Assembly: GCA_021774785.1 (NCBI GenBank)
Contig: JAJFIQ010000019.1
Span: forward strand, 248,001 to 312,000
Source of the DNA: Emcibacter sp.
GTDB lineage: Bacteria; Pseudomonadota; Alphaproteobacteria; Sphingomonadales; Emcibacteraceae
Reading direction: 5' to 3'
DNA: 64,000 nucleotides
Of the stretch, positions 36,493 through 45,553 are shown piece by piece. The stretch's first letter is position 1, and each line of letters starts with the position of its first letter. A program made the translations under genes and the position numbers. Below the pieces are notes generated by a model. It searched no databases. It was not told where the DNA came from and worked only from the letters and a program-made list of their open reading frames with translations.

Positions 36493-36531
36493 TTTACTCA
36501 CGGGTAACATTTTGTATATACTGCGCCGCAC
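36493..36531 (+). promoter_or_regulatory. Promoter and overlapping operators of methylmalonyl-CoA mutase
   Basis: TATACT (36517-36522) is a good -10 box, with a weak -35 (TTTACT, 36493-36498) 18 bases upstream. The dyad TTACTCACGGGTAA (36494-36507) overlaps the -35. CTGCGCCGCAC (36521-36531), of the TGC-N3-GCA type, overlaps the -10. Both positions suit repressor binding. Confidence 0.45.
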
Positions 36532-36566
36532 AACTTTAAAAAAATCATGAGTAAGCGGAATTATTT

Positions 36567-38702
36567 ATGACCGATAGTAAGCGGAAAAGTATAACAGACT
36601 GGCAGGAACTCGTTTCAAAAGAACTTCGTGACAAAAAACTGGATGACCTGACTTGGAACACGCCGGAAGGTATTGCCGTGAAGCCGCTTTATACTGCAGA
36701 AGATGTGTCTGATATTCCACATATTGATAATCTGCCGGGCTTTTTCCCTTTTACCCGTGGCGTACGCGGTAGCATGTATACGGGTCGGCCATGGACCATC
36801 CGTCAATATGCCGGTTTTTCCACGGCTGAGGATTCCAATGCTTTTTACCGCCGCAATCTTGCCGCCGGACAAAAGGGACTGAGCGTCGCTTTCGATCTTG
36901 CCACCCATCGGGGGTATGACAGTGACCATCCGAGGGTTCAGGGTGATGTGGGTAAGGCTGGCGTAGCCATTGACAGTATTGAGGATATGAAAATCCTGTT
37001 TGATCAAATCCCGCTGGATAAGATGTCGGTGTCCATGACCATGAACGGGGCAGTGATCCCGTGTCTGGCGTTTTATATCATTGCTGCAGAGGAACAGGGT
37101 GTCAGGCGGTCTGATCTCAGCGGCACCATTCAGAATGATATTCTGAAGGAATTTATGGTGCGTAATACCTATATCTATCCACCGGAACCCAGCATGCGGA
37201 TTATCGGTGATATTATCGCCTATACCACCGCAGAAATGCCAAAATTCAACAGTATTTCCATTTCCGGCTATCATATGCAGGAAGCGGGCGCGACCCAGCT
37301 TCAGGAATTGGCCTTCACGCTGGCAGACGGCATGGAATATGTCCGGGCCGCCCTTAAAACAGGGCTTGATATAGATGTCTTTGCCCCGCGCTTAAGTTTT
37401 TTCTTTGCCACGGGCATGAATTTCTTCATGGAAGTGGCCAAGTTACGGGCCGCCAGAACCATCTGGGCGCAGATCATGGAAAATTTTGGCGCCAAAAACC
37501 CAAAAAGCATGATGTTGCGTACCCATTGCCAGACCTCCGGCGTGTCACTTACGGAAAAAGACCCCTATAATAATGTGATCCGAACCACGGTAGAGGCCAT
37601 GGCTTCCATGCTCGGCGGCACCCAGTCGCTCCATACCAATGCGCTGGACGAAGCCATCGCTCTGCCCACAGATTTTTCCGCACGTATTGCCCGTAATACC
37701 CAGATCGTGTTGCAGGAAGAAACCGGTATGTGCAATGTGGTTGACCCCCTTGGCGGCTCTTATTATGTGGAGCATCTGACCAATGAGCTGGTGCAGGAGG
37801 CTTGGAAGATCATCACCGAGATCGAAGATATGGGCGGCATGACAAAGGCCGTGGAAAGCGGTATGCCCAAAATGAAGATCGAGGAAGCCGCCGCCCTGAA
37901 ACAGGCCCGTATTGATCGGGGGGAAGAGGTTGTTGTGGGTGTTAATAAATACCGTCTGGAAAAAGAGGATGATATTGACATTCTCGACGTGGATAATGAT
38001 GCGGTGCGCAAGGCTCAGATCGCACGGCTGACAAAAATGAAAGTTGAACGGGATGAGGAAAAATGTCAGGTGGCATTGAATGCCTTGACAGCGGCGGCAA
38101 AAGGCACCGATAATCTGTTGGAACGGGCCGTGGATGCGGCGCGGGCGCGGGCCTCTTTAGGAGAAATATCGGACGCAATGGAAAAAATATTCAACCGACA
38201 TCGGGCAGAGGTAAAATCCATATCCGGTGTATATGGTTCCGCCTATAAAGATGATGAGGGATTTTCTAAAATTCAAAAAGACATTGATGATTTTGCGAGC
38301 AAAGAAGGCCGCCGCCCCCGTATGCTTGTGGTCAAGATGGGGCAGGATGGTCATGATCGGGGCGCGAAAGTGATCGCGACCGCCTTTGCCGACATTGGAT
38401 TTGACGTGGATGTGGGACCATTATTCCAGACCCCGGCTGAAGCCGCCCGTGAGGCGATAGAAAATGACGTTCATATCATCGGCGTGTCATCGCTCGCGGC
38501 AGGTCATAAAACACTCATTCCCCAATTGATTGCCGAATTGAAAGAGCAGGGCGCGAATGATGTTATGGTTATTTGCGGCGGGGTGATCCCGGCACAGGAT
38601 TATGATTTCCTATATGAAGCGGGCGTATCTGCCATCTTCGGTCCTGGCACCAATATACCCGAAGCCGCTACCAAGGTGCTTGAGGTATTGGGGAATAGGT
38701 AG
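36567..38702 (+). CDS. scpA: Methylmalonyl-CoA mutase
   Basis: A single-chain cobalamin-dependent mutase of 711 residues that interconverts methylmalonyl-CoA and succinyl-CoA. The catalytic barrel begins with [20 protein letters not shown]. The C-terminal B12 domain has the His ligand in [13 protein letters not shown] (about residue 595). Length and sequence match the bacterial/mitochondrial homodimer type. Here it closes the ethylmalonyl-CoA pathway and serves propionyl-CoA from amino acids. The chaperone GTPase MeaB is encoded 5.5 kb away rather than adjacent. Confidence 0.95.
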   Translation: MTDSKRKSITDWQELVSKELRDKKLDDLTWNTPEGIAVKPLYTAEDVSDIPHIDNLPGFFPFTRGVRGSMYTGRPWTIRQYAGFSTAEDSNAFYRRNLAAGQKGLSVAFDLATHRGYDSDHPRVQGDVGKAGVAIDSIEDMKILFDQIPLDKMSVSMTMNGAVIPCLAFYIIAAEEQGVRRSDLSGTIQNDILKEFMVRNTYIYPPEPSMRIIGDIIAYTTAEMPKFNSISISGYHMQEAGATQLQELAFTLADGMEYVRAALKTGLDIDVFAPRLSFFFATGMNFFMEVAKLRAARTIWAQIMENFGAKNPKSMMLRTHCQTSGVSLTEKDPYNNVIRTTVEAMASMLGGTQSLHTNALDEAIALPTDFSARIARNTQIVLQEETGMCNVVDPLGGSYYVEHLTNELVQEAWKIITEIEDMGGMTKAVESGMPKMKIEEAAALKQARIDRGEEVVVGVNKYRLEKEDDIDILDVDNDAVRKAQIARLTKMKVERDEEKCQVALNALTAAAKGTDNLLERAVDAARARASLGEISDAMEKIFNRHRAEVKSISGVYGSAYKDDEGFSKIQKDIDDFASKEGRRPRMLVVKMGQDGHDRGAKVIATAFADIGFDVDVGPLFQTPAEAAREAIENDVHIIGVSSLAAGHKTLIPQLIAELKEQGANDVMVICGGVIPAQDYDFLYEAGVSAIFGPGTNIPEAATKVLEVLGNR

Positions 38703-38717
38703 TAACTTTACCAGCTT

Positions 38718-38743
38718 GTCATTCCTGCGAAAGCAGGAGGCCA
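38718..38743. repeat. REP-like element GTCATTCCTGCGAAAGCAGG
   Basis: GTCATTCCTGC-GAAA-GCAGGAGGCCA has a 5-bp CCTGC/GCAGG stem closed by a GAAA tetraloop. The GTCATTCC opening is shared with the palindrome at 51294-51323. Short palindromes of this wording are scattered in intergenic gaps of many alphaproteobacterial genomes. Confidence 0.55.
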
Positions 38744-38795
38744 GTTTTTTTAGGGAAATAGACTGCCTCCGCAGGAGTGTCGGTTAAGATAGGAT

Positions 38796-38831
38796 GAAAG
38801 CAATCCAAGGATTGGGTTGCTTTCAGTTTTT
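38796..38831 (+). terminator. Rho-independent terminator of the mutase gene
   Basis: GAAAGCAATCC pairs with GGGTTGCTTTC (11 bp with one T-G pair) around AAGGATT, followed by AGTTTTT. It lies 94 bases after the mutase stop and 8 bases before the convergent peptidase stop. Confidence 0.75.
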
Positions 38832-38838
38832 ACAATAA

Positions 38839-40788
38839 TTATTTCAAATGCTTTTTGAGAAATTTATCCACTTCTTTTAGGAAAATAAGCTTGTTCTTCT
38901 CTAGCTCCAGAAAGTGATTTTCATCTTTCAGTTCGATGAATTTAATGTCTTTACCGGCTTGTTTCATATTTTTGTAGAATTGCGGTCCTTGTTTAAATGG
39001 CACACGGGTATCCAATGTACCGTGCATCAATAAAACAGGAGCTTTGATGTTCTTAATATTGTGAGCCGGTGAAATGTCATCAAGACTATGGTTCTCATTT
39101 TTAATATATTTCATGAGAATTTCCTCACCTTTAAATCGACTTTCATCTCTTTGAAAAATACGCATGTCGCCAATGCCGGCAAATGATATTGCGCATTTAT
39201 AGAGGTCAGGCTCACGGGCTATGCCGTTCAAAGCTGAATAACCACCATAACTTGCACCCATAATGCAGATTTTATCAGGGTCACTATAGCCCTGTTCGAC
39301 CATCCATTTGGTGCCGTCGGTTATATCATCCTGCATGGCTCGTCCCCATTGCTGAATGCCTTTATCGCGAAATACATTGCCATAACCACTTGAACCACGG
39401 TAATTCATTTGCAACACGGCATAGCCACGACTGGTGAGGAATTGAACCCATTGATCAAAGCCTCTTATATTACGGGCCATTGGTCCACCGTGAGGTAAAA
39501 TGACAGTGGGTAAATTTTTTGCTTTCCTGTCAGGTGGAAGTGATAGATAGGATGGAATTTCCAGACCATCTCGAGCTTTGTATGAAACTGGGGTCATATC
39601 AGACAAGTCATTAAAATCAATGCCATCATAAAGTTCAGAAATGACCATCATCTGTTTTGTTTTTATATCAAAAAACATTAACTCTCCGGAAAACTGGGGG
39701 CCGGAAATCAATATTATGAAACGGCTTTTATCCCTGTTATATGAAGTTATGATGTTATTGGTGTCAGGAAACTGTTTGTCGAGAAATCTTTGAATGGCCC
39801 GCAAACGTTTGTTGACATAATGTACTTTCCGTTCATGTTCGGTATAAATATAGCCGTCAATTTCTCCTGTGTAGCGGTCTATGATCATTCTTGAGGTTGG
39901 AATATTATCTTGGCCAAATAATTTTTCGCCAAATTCCTGTGTCGTTAAATCATATTTATAATAGGCATAGGGTGTGTTATTCAATTCTGATCCGACATAA
40001 ATTATATTTTCATCGGGAGAAAAGCCTGCGACATCATACTCTGAATTACCAGTAATGCTATCGAAACGGTCAATGGTTTTCCAGGCTCCACCTTCTTTTC
40101 CACGCAACACGACCTTGACCGCAGTGCCAACGCCGCCATACCCCATACGGACATTACCTTCATGGTCCGCATACCAGCTATCAATATTTTTGCTGCTTGA
40201 TACAATCTTACGCTTGCCTGTGTTGACATTGACTTTATAAACACCATTTACGCGGTTGGTTCGTGCCTTGGCAGCAAGTTTTGAAACGCCGCCGTATGAT
40301 TCAACTAAAATATACTCATCATCGTTAGGTAAAATGCTGACAATACTTCCAAGTCCCGCTTGAGCACCACGGCCACCTTCTTCTTTTGCAAGATTTATGA
40401 CATTCTTGCCATCTTTGCCAACAGCCAGAAGCCGCGATTCACGGTAAGGGGAGCCTCGCCACTTCTTATTGAAATAAACCGATACTGCCAGCCGGTCATT
40501 ATTGACCCACATATATCTATTTACCGTAGCTTTTGCAGGATTAAAGACAACAGTCTCTTTTTTGATGGAAGGATCGATACTTTCAATGATTAAATATTCC
40601 TTTCCCTTCACCGGGCGCATGGAGGCGATATAATTGCCGTCCGGCGATATTCGAACGCCTGAAAATTTACGGATTTTAGCCAATGTCTCGGCTGGAATTT
40701 CCTTGGCATGCACCATTGCTGATTGAAATGAGTAGATGGCAATGAGGGCTGTAAGGAATACAGCCATTACTTTTTTGATATTATCCAC
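38839..40788 (-). CDS. S9 family prolyl oligopeptidase-type peptidase
   Basis: A 649-residue serine peptidase with an N-terminal signal peptide (cleavage near MVHAK). Residues 30-390 form a beta-propeller. Residues 400-649 form an alpha/beta-hydrolase domain with the nucleophile in GASYGGYSA (about residue 512), the Asp in GTLDTRVPF and the His in DENHFLEL. The oxyanion motif VILPHGGPMARN precedes it. It is of the dipeptidyl/acylaminoacyl peptidase type. Probably periplasmic, degrading short peptides. It is monocistronic, with about 300 bases of intergenic DNA upstream. Confidence 0.9.
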   Translation of the reverse strand: MDNIKKVMAVFLTALIAIYSFQSAMVHAKEIPAETLAKIRKFSGVRISPDGNYIASMRPVKGKEYLIIESIDPSIKKETVVFNPAKATVNRYMWVNNDRLAVSVYFNKKWRGSPYRESRLLAVGKDGKNVINLAKEEGGRGAQAGLGSIVSILPNDDEYILVESYGGVSKLAAKARTNRVNGVYKVNVNTGKRKIVSSSKNIDSWYADHEGNVRMGYGGVGTAVKVVLRGKEGGAWKTIDRFDSITGNSEYDVAGFSPDENIIYVGSELNNTPYAYYKYDLTTQEFGEKLFGQDNIPTSRMIIDRYTGEIDGYIYTEHERKVHYVNKRLRAIQRFLDKQFPDTNNIITSYNRDKSRFIILISGPQFSGELMFFDIKTKQMMVISELYDGIDFNDLSDMTPVSYKARDGLEIPSYLSLPPDRKAKNLPTVILPHGGPMARNIRGFDQWVQFLTSRGYAVLQMNYRGSSGYGNVFRDKGIQQWGRAMQDDITDGTKWMVEQGYSDPDKICIMGASYGGYSALNGIAREPDLYKCAISFAGIGDMRIFQRDESRFKGEEILMKYIKNENHSLDDISPAHNIKNIKAPVLLMHGTLDTRVPFKQGPQFYKNMKQAGKDIKFIELKDENHFLELEKNKLIFLKEVDKFLKKHLK

Positions 40789-41010
40789 AAATATCCCCTC
40801 TTTTTATTTTTACTGATCAATTACCCCTACGCAATTGATTTATGATAGTTACTAAGACACTACATATATTTTAATTTTCCCACACTTAACATATTCGCTG
40901 TTTCTTGGTAATATGTCCATAGTGAATTTATAGTGAAATATTGAATCTTCAATAATATTATGTTTTGCAAGGGTCTGTAGGATAATTTCCGGTAATAAAT
41001 ATTCTTGCAT

Positions 41011-41081
41011 AAGCCCCGCCCATGCTTTATCAGCAGAAGCTATCTCGGGGCCTGTTTCTATATAAAGGAACAGGTCTTTTT
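41011..41081 (+). ncRNA. Structured leader or small RNA with terminator upstream of sulP
   Basis: A nested hairpin (GCCCCG 41013-41018 with CGGGGC 41046-41051, containing GCTT/AAGC) is immediately followed by a terminator. That terminator is CCTGTTTC-loop-GGAACAGG then TCTTTTT (41051-41081). No plus-strand gene precedes it: the upstream peptidase is on the minus strand. The terminator must therefore end a short RNA or attenuate the sulP message. I recognise no named RNA family. Confidence 0.45.
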
Positions 41082-41119
41082 AATATTTGGTATTCCAAAG
41101 AAATCTCAGGGCAAATAAT

Positions 41120-42721
41120 ATGACTGAACAGGTAAAACCTGTGGCGCGACAACCAGGGTCAAAATGGCTGGCGGAATTTGGGCTAAATTCTATGAGTCGC
41201 ATAAGAATTGAAAGCTTTTCAGGTCTTACTGTTGCACTTGCTCTGGTGCCGGAGGCCGTCGCCTTTGCCTTTGTGGCTGGCGTGAACCCCTTGGTTGGAT
41301 TATATGCTGCCTTTATCGTCGGTCTGGTGACGGCGGTCTTTGGTGGACGGCCCGGTATGATTTCGGGCGCAACCGGAGCCTTAGCCGTGGTCATGGTTAG
41401 TCTTGTAGCGCAGCATGGTGTTGAATATCTGTTTGCCACCGTTGTGCTGATGGGAGTTATTCAGGTCATTGCCGGAATTACCCATCTGGGCAAGTTTATC
41501 CGTATGGTGCCCCATCCGGTGATGCTGGGCTTTGTAAATGGTCTGGCGATTGTGATTTTCCTTGCCCAGCTTGGGCAGTTCAAGGACGGATCCGGTGCAT
41601 GGCTCGAAGGCTTGCCGCTTTATCTGATGCTGGGTCTGGTGATACTAACCATGGCGATCATCTATATCATGCCGAAGATGACCAAGGCGGTTCCGGGACC
41701 ACTGGCGGCGATTGTTGTTGTGACCTTGATTGTAGTTGGCCTTAATCTTGATAGTCCACGGGTTGGTGACCTGGCCTCTATCGCGGGTGGGTTACCTCCC
41801 TTTCATATTCCGGACTTTTCCCTGACTTGGGACAGCCTGATGATCATTCTGCCCTATGCCGTTATTTTAGCGGCGGTGGGGCTGATTGAATCTTTGTTGA
41901 CGCTCAATCTTGTCAGTGACATGACCGACACTCACGGCGGAGCCAGCAAAGAATGCGCGGCGCAGGGTGCCGCAAATGTGATCACCGGTTTCTTTGGTGG
42001 CATGGGCGGTTGCGCCATGATCGGTCAAAGCATGATCAATGTGAAATCTGGTGGCCGTGCGCGGCTAAGCGGTATTGTCGCGGCATTAAGTTTACTTGGT
42101 TTTATCCTGTTTGCATCCGGTTTAATAGAGCAGATTCCACTGGCGGCGTTGATCGGGGTCATGTTCATGGTGGTGATCGGAACTTTCGCATGGAACAGCC
42201 TGAAGCTGATCGGAAAAATCCCGCGTCATGATGTTTTTGTCATTATTTTTGTCACTGCCATAACTGTTGCCTTTGATTTGGCCGTGGCGGTGGTAGCCGG
42301 TGTTATTATCTCGGCCTTGGTATTTGCCTGGGAAACCGCCAAACATACCCATGCCGCTAAGATCATTGATGAAGAGGGGTCCAAGGTTTATAAATTGTCC
42401 GGCCCGCTATTCTTTGGGTCTGTGGCAAGTTTTATCGAATTGTTTGATCCAAAATCTGATCCTGATGACGTTATTGTGGATTTTCTTGACTCCCGGGTTT
42501 TGGATCATTCCGGCTTACAGGCCATTGATGCCCTAGCAGTTAAATATGAAGCCGCAGGTAAGACGCTGCACCTGCGCCATTTAAGTGCCGATTGCCGTCG
42601 ACTTCTGGATAAAGCCCGCAAGATCGTTGAGGTTTCCGTCATCGAAGACCCCGACTATGGCGTTGCGGTGGATTATGAAGGCAATTATGTTGTCATGAAC
42701 GAGACACGTAAAGACAGCTAA
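41120..42721 (+). CDS. SulP-family inorganic anion transporter
   Basis: A 533-residue inner-membrane SLC26/SulP carrier. It has about 12-14 transmembrane segments with [20 protein letters not shown] (TM1, SulP signature), [20 protein letters not shown] and [17 protein letters not shown], and a C-terminal STAS domain (residues 430-530, [20 protein letters not shown]). Members carry bicarbonate, sulfate or dicarboxylates. A bicarbonate role would suit a CO2-fixing Ccr pathway but is only a guess. The start at 41120 omits 11 unsupported codons of the ORF track. Confidence 0.88.
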   Translation: MTEQVKPVARQPGSKWLAEFGLNSMSRIRIESFSGLTVALALVPEAVAFAFVAGVNPLVGLYAAFIVGLVTAVFGGRPGMISGATGALAVVMVSLVAQHGVEYLFATVVLMGVIQVIAGITHLGKFIRMVPHPVMLGFVNGLAIVIFLAQLGQFKDGSGAWLEGLPLYLMLGLVILTMAIIYIMPKMTKAVPGPLAAIVVVTLIVVGLNLDSPRVGDLASIAGGLPPFHIPDFSLTWDSLMIILPYAVILAAVGLIESLLTLNLVSDMTDTHGGASKECAAQGAANVITGFFGGMGGCAMIGQSMINVKSGGRARLSGIVAALSLLGFILFASGLIEQIPLAALIGVMFMVVIGTFAWNSLKLIGKIPRHDVFVIIFVTAITVAFDLAVAVVAGVIISALVFAWETAKHTHAAKIIDEEGSKVYKLSGPLFFGSVASFIELFDPKSDPDDVIVDFLDSRVLDHSGLQAIDALAVKYEAAGKTLHLRHLSADCRRLLDKARKIVEVSVIEDPDYGVAVDYEGNYVVMNETRKDS

Positions 42722-42741
42722 CGTTTTTCTGACCTCATAGA

Positions 42742-42774
42742 AGCCGGGACTTCCAACAGTTCCGGCTTTTTTTT
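42742..42774 (+). terminator. Rho-independent terminator after sulP
   Basis: AGCCGGGA pairs with TTCCGGCT around a ten-base loop, followed by a run of T residues. It begins 21 bases after the sulP stop codon. Confidence 0.85.
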
Positions 42775-42846
42775 ATTTTTTTGCATCCAATTTATCATCT
42801 GAGCGCATCTAAGGTATAATAATTCAACAAAATGAGGATTTTTATT

Positions 42847-43209
42847 ATGGAATGGGTTCCAATTGTAATGTTTATATCGATTGCTGTAGCAGTCATCTTT
42901 TTCTTTTATTTTAACAGCAGAAAACAACATGCCGTTCAGGAAACGCTCCGCAGCGCTATTAATGGCGGGCAGACTTTGTCCCCTGATACGATACATGCTT
43001 TGGGCGTGAAGCCTGCACCAACACCGGTTTCAGATGCCCGTAAAGGGGTTCTTTTGATTTGCTTTGGTATTGCGACCATTATTTTCGGGTATTTCGTACC
43101 GGAACCGGATGCTACGGAGGTCTTTAAAGGAATTGCCTCCTTTCCCATATTGGTGGGTTTAGGATATTTTATCGTGTATCGTTTTAATAAAGACAAACAG
43201 GATAATTAA
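42847..43209 (+). CDS. DUF6249-type small membrane protein
   Basis: A 120-residue protein with an N-terminal transmembrane segment (residues 2-22), a short soluble linker with QETLRSAINGGQTLSPDTI, and two more hydrophobic stretches (GVLLICFGIATIIFGYF and FPILVGLGYFIVYRF). It matches the DUF6249 family, which commonly sits next to ECF sigma genes. ATG 42847 is preferred because GAGGA precedes it at 8 bases. It is 14 bases upstream of the sigma gene and probably part of the sensing/anti-sigma arrangement. Confidence 0.7.
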   Translation: MEWVPIVMFISIAVAVIFFFYFNSRKQHAVQETLRSAINGGQTLSPDTIHALGVKPAPTPVSDARKGVLLICFGIATIIFGYFVPEPDATEVFKGIASFPILVGLGYFIVYRFNKDKQDN

Positions 43210-43223
43210 ATTCCGGGTGCGTT

Positions 43224-43769
43224 ATGGCGGCAACAATTGAAAAACAGCTGATTGCGAATGCAGTAACCTGTGCCGATAATAAGAGTTTTGGGCGGCTGGT
43301 AAAAATTTACCAGTCGCCCATTCGCGGTTTCCTGCGGCGATTGACTAAGGGCAATCACAGCCTTGCCGATGATCTGGCTCAGGATGCATTTCTCACGGCA
43401 TTTCGAAAGATTTCAAATTATCGCAATGAAGGAAGCTTTAAAGGCTGGCTGTTCCAGATTGCCTACCGCAGTTTTTTAATGCACAGACGAAAAAGAACCG
43501 AAGAGCAACTTCAAGACGATGTGGAAGATTGTGACAAGGCTGAAAGCAGTAAGTCACAGAATATGAAACTGGATATTGAACGGGCTATGAGAGCCTTATC
43601 AGAAGATCAGCGGGTGTGTTTGACCTTATGTTTTACCTATGGAATGTCCCATGGTGAAGCGGCAAAAGTTTTAGGTTATCCGCTGGGTACTGTAAAATCC
43701 CATATTATGCGGGGTAAAGATAATCTTAAAGTTTCACTGGCCAGTTGGCAAAAGGAAGTGGTATCATGA
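43224..43769 (+). CDS. ECF-type RNA polymerase sigma factor
   Basis: A 181-residue sigma-70 family factor with region 2 (DDLAQDAFLTAFRKISNYR and WLFQIAYRSFLMHRRKR) and region 4 (QRVCLTLCFTYGMSHGEAAK and GTVKSHIMRGKDNL), lacking regions 1 and 3. It directs RNA polymerase to a specific regulon. It is flanked by two small membrane protein genes. The stop overlaps the next start by four bases, a common layout for a sigma/anti-sigma pair. The trigger is unknown. Confidence 0.9.
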   Translation: MAATIEKQLIANAVTCADNKSFGRLVKIYQSPIRGFLRRLTKGNHSLADDLAQDAFLTAFRKISNYRNEGSFKGWLFQIAYRSFLMHRRKRTEEQLQDDVEDCDKAESSKSQNMKLDIERAMRALSEDQRVCLTLCFTYGMSHGEAAKVLGYPLGTVKSHIMRGKDNLKVSLASWQKEVVS

Positions 43770-44104
43770 ATATTATGCAAGACCCCAATGATCAATTGCT
43801 TGTACAGATGCTGTCTGAGCAACCGGAAATCGACGACGATGGTTTTTCGGCAGTGATAACCCATGCCCTTGAGCAGAAAAAAAAACGAAGACGTCTCATT
43901 CTCGGGTTCACTTATCTTTTTGGTTTTTTATTCGTTTTGGCTTTCACGCCCTGGACTAATTTAACTCCTTGGCTAGACATATTTTCGGGTATGATGAAGG
44001 ATGTTAATATCAGGCAAGGATTAGTCACAAGCTGGAAACCCTTTGCAGTTATCCTAATCCCCATCGCTTTTTTCCTCGCCTTCTTGCAACGGGAATTTGA
44101 ATGA
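43766..44104 (+). CDS. Small membrane protein, candidate anti-sigma factor
   Basis: A 112-residue protein with a cytosolic N-terminus (NDQLLVQMLSEQPEIDDDGF), a basic stretch (EQKKKRRR) and two transmembrane segments (LILGFTYLFGFLFVLAF and PFAVILIPIAFFLAFL). It begins in the sigma factor stop codon (ATGA), so stoichiometric translation is likely. No zinc-binding anti-sigma motif is seen, so the anti-sigma role rests on context only. Confidence 0.6.
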   Translation: MNIMQDPNDQLLVQMLSEQPEIDDDGFSAVITHALEQKKKRRRLILGFTYLFGFLFVLAFTPWTNLTPWLDIFSGMMKDVNIRQGLVTSWKPFAVILIPIAFFLAFLQREFE

Positions 44105-44158
44105 AGTAGCTTATTATTTGCTCCAATAAAAATGAGTACGGTGTGAGAGACGGGATGT

Positions 44159-45127
44159 ATGGTGAAGCTTGATAATCTCAAAGATGATTTGCTAAAGGGA
44201 CAGCGCAGGGCGTTGGCGAAGGCTATTACGCTGGTGGAAAGCACGCGCGCGGACCATCAGGGCGAGGCTCAGGAGCTTCTGGCCCGTATTTTACCGCAAA
44301 CGGGGAAATCAATCCGTCTTGGTTTTACTGGTACACCGGGCGTGGGTAAATCAACCTTTATTGAGGCCTTTGGCCTTCATCTGACAGCCTTTGGACATAA
44401 AGTGGCTGTGCTGGCGGTTGATCCTTCTTCCAGCCGCACAGGCGGCTCTATTTTGGGCGATAAAACCCGTATGGAAATGCTATCCAAAGATCCGAACGCT
44501 TTCATTCGCCCATCCCCTTCTGGCGGTACATTAGGCGGTGTGGCGCGGCGAACCCGTGAAGCCATGCTGCTGTGTGAGGCCGCAGGCTATGATGTGGTGC
44601 TGATAGAGACTGTGGGCGTGGGGCAGTCGGAAATCGCCGTATCCGAAATGGTGGATATGTTTCTGCTGATGTTATCGCCGGGCGGTGGCGATGACTTGCA
44701 GGGCATCAAACGCGGTATTATGGAGCTTGCAGACCTTGTGATTGTCAATAAGGCTGACGGAGATTTGAAATCTGCTGCCATGCGGGCGGCGGCAGATTAT
44801 AAATCTGCCCTGCTTCTGATGCGGCCCAAGACATCATGCTGGACGGCAAGTGTGGTTCTGGCTTCGGCGTTAAAGGCACAAGGGCTGGATCAGGTCTGGG
44901 AAAAGATACAGGCCTTTGAATTTGTCATGAAAGACGGTGGTGCATTGGACCAGATGCGTGGTGAGCAGGCCAAAGCATGGATGTGGTCGGAAATTAATGA
45001 TCAACTGGTTGATGCTTTTCAGGCCAATTATCCTGAAAAGTTAGAACAGGTAGAACAGATGGTGTGTGACGGTAAAACTCCGGCTACAGCCGCAGCACGG
45101 GGTCTTTTAAAGGATTTCTTGAAATAA
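44159..45127 (+). CDS. meaB: Methylmalonyl-CoA mutase-associated GTPase MeaB
   Basis: A 322-residue G3E-family P-loop GTPase that protects and reloads B12-dependent mutases. Walker A is GFTGTPGVGKSTFIEAF (about residue 62), switch regions lie in DPSSSRTGGSILGDKTRM, and the base-recognition motif is VIVNKADGD. The C-terminal dimerisation part ends TPATAAARGLLKDFLK. It would serve both the Mcm and Ecm mutases in this window. It is 54 bases downstream of the anti-sigma candidate gene. Confidence 0.94.
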   Translation: MVKLDNLKDDLLKGQRRALAKAITLVESTRADHQGEAQELLARILPQTGKSIRLGFTGTPGVGKSTFIEAFGLHLTAFGHKVAVLAVDPSSSRTGGSILGDKTRMEMLSKDPNAFIRPSPSGGTLGGVARRTREAMLLCEAAGYDVVLIETVGVGQSEIAVSEMVDMFLLMLSPGGGDDLQGIKRGIMELADLVIVNKADGDLKSAAMRAAADYKSALLLMRPKTSCWTASVVLASALKAQGLDQVWEKIQAFEFVMKDGGALDQMRGEQAKAWMWSEINDQLVDAFQANYPEKLEQVEQMVCDGKTPATAAARGLLKDFLK

Positions 45128-45259
45128 GGCATGGAAAGCCTTGACCTGTTCCTGTCTATGCCATATATACCGCTTTCATATTTTAACGGGTTCTCCTGTT
45201 GATTCTAAAGCAATCACAGTGACGGACCGAAGCAGATTTACAAGATTAAGGACAAGATT

Positions 45260-45553
45260 ATGTCACGCGTATGCGAACTGAGCGGTAAAGCGGTAATGAG
45301 TGGTAATAATGTGAGCCATGCCCTGAATAGAACCCGTCGGAAATTCCGCCCTAATCTGATCAAAGCCAAGTTATTGAGCGATATACTTGGTCAGTCTGTA
45401 TCCATGAAAATTTCAACCAGTGCATTGCGTTCTGTTGAACATAACGGTGGTTTGGATAACTTTCTGGTAAAAGCCAGTGATAATACATTGTCACTAAAGG
45501 CGCGTCGCCTGAAGAAATTGGTTAAAAAGAAATTGGCTGCTAACGCTGCCTAA
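45260..45553 (+). CDS. rpmB: 50S ribosomal protein L28
   Basis: A 97-residue ribosomal protein with the start [20 protein letters not shown] and [11 protein letters not shown]. It is the usual alphaproteobacterial length. AAGGA precedes the ATG at a normal distance. Its stop overlaps the convergent phytase-like gene by four bases, and its terminator lies inside that gene. Confidence 0.96.
   Translation: MSRVCELSGKAVMSGNNVSHALNRTRRKFRPNLIKAKLLSDILGQSVSMKISTSALRSVEHNGGLDNFLVKASDNTLSLKARRLKKLVKKKLAANAA

Noticed and set aside
36039-36566. Cobalamin riboswitch before methylmalonyl-CoA mutase
   Set aside because: No B12-box or matching fold was found; the structure seen is of another type and lies before the small ORF, upstream of the mutase promoter.
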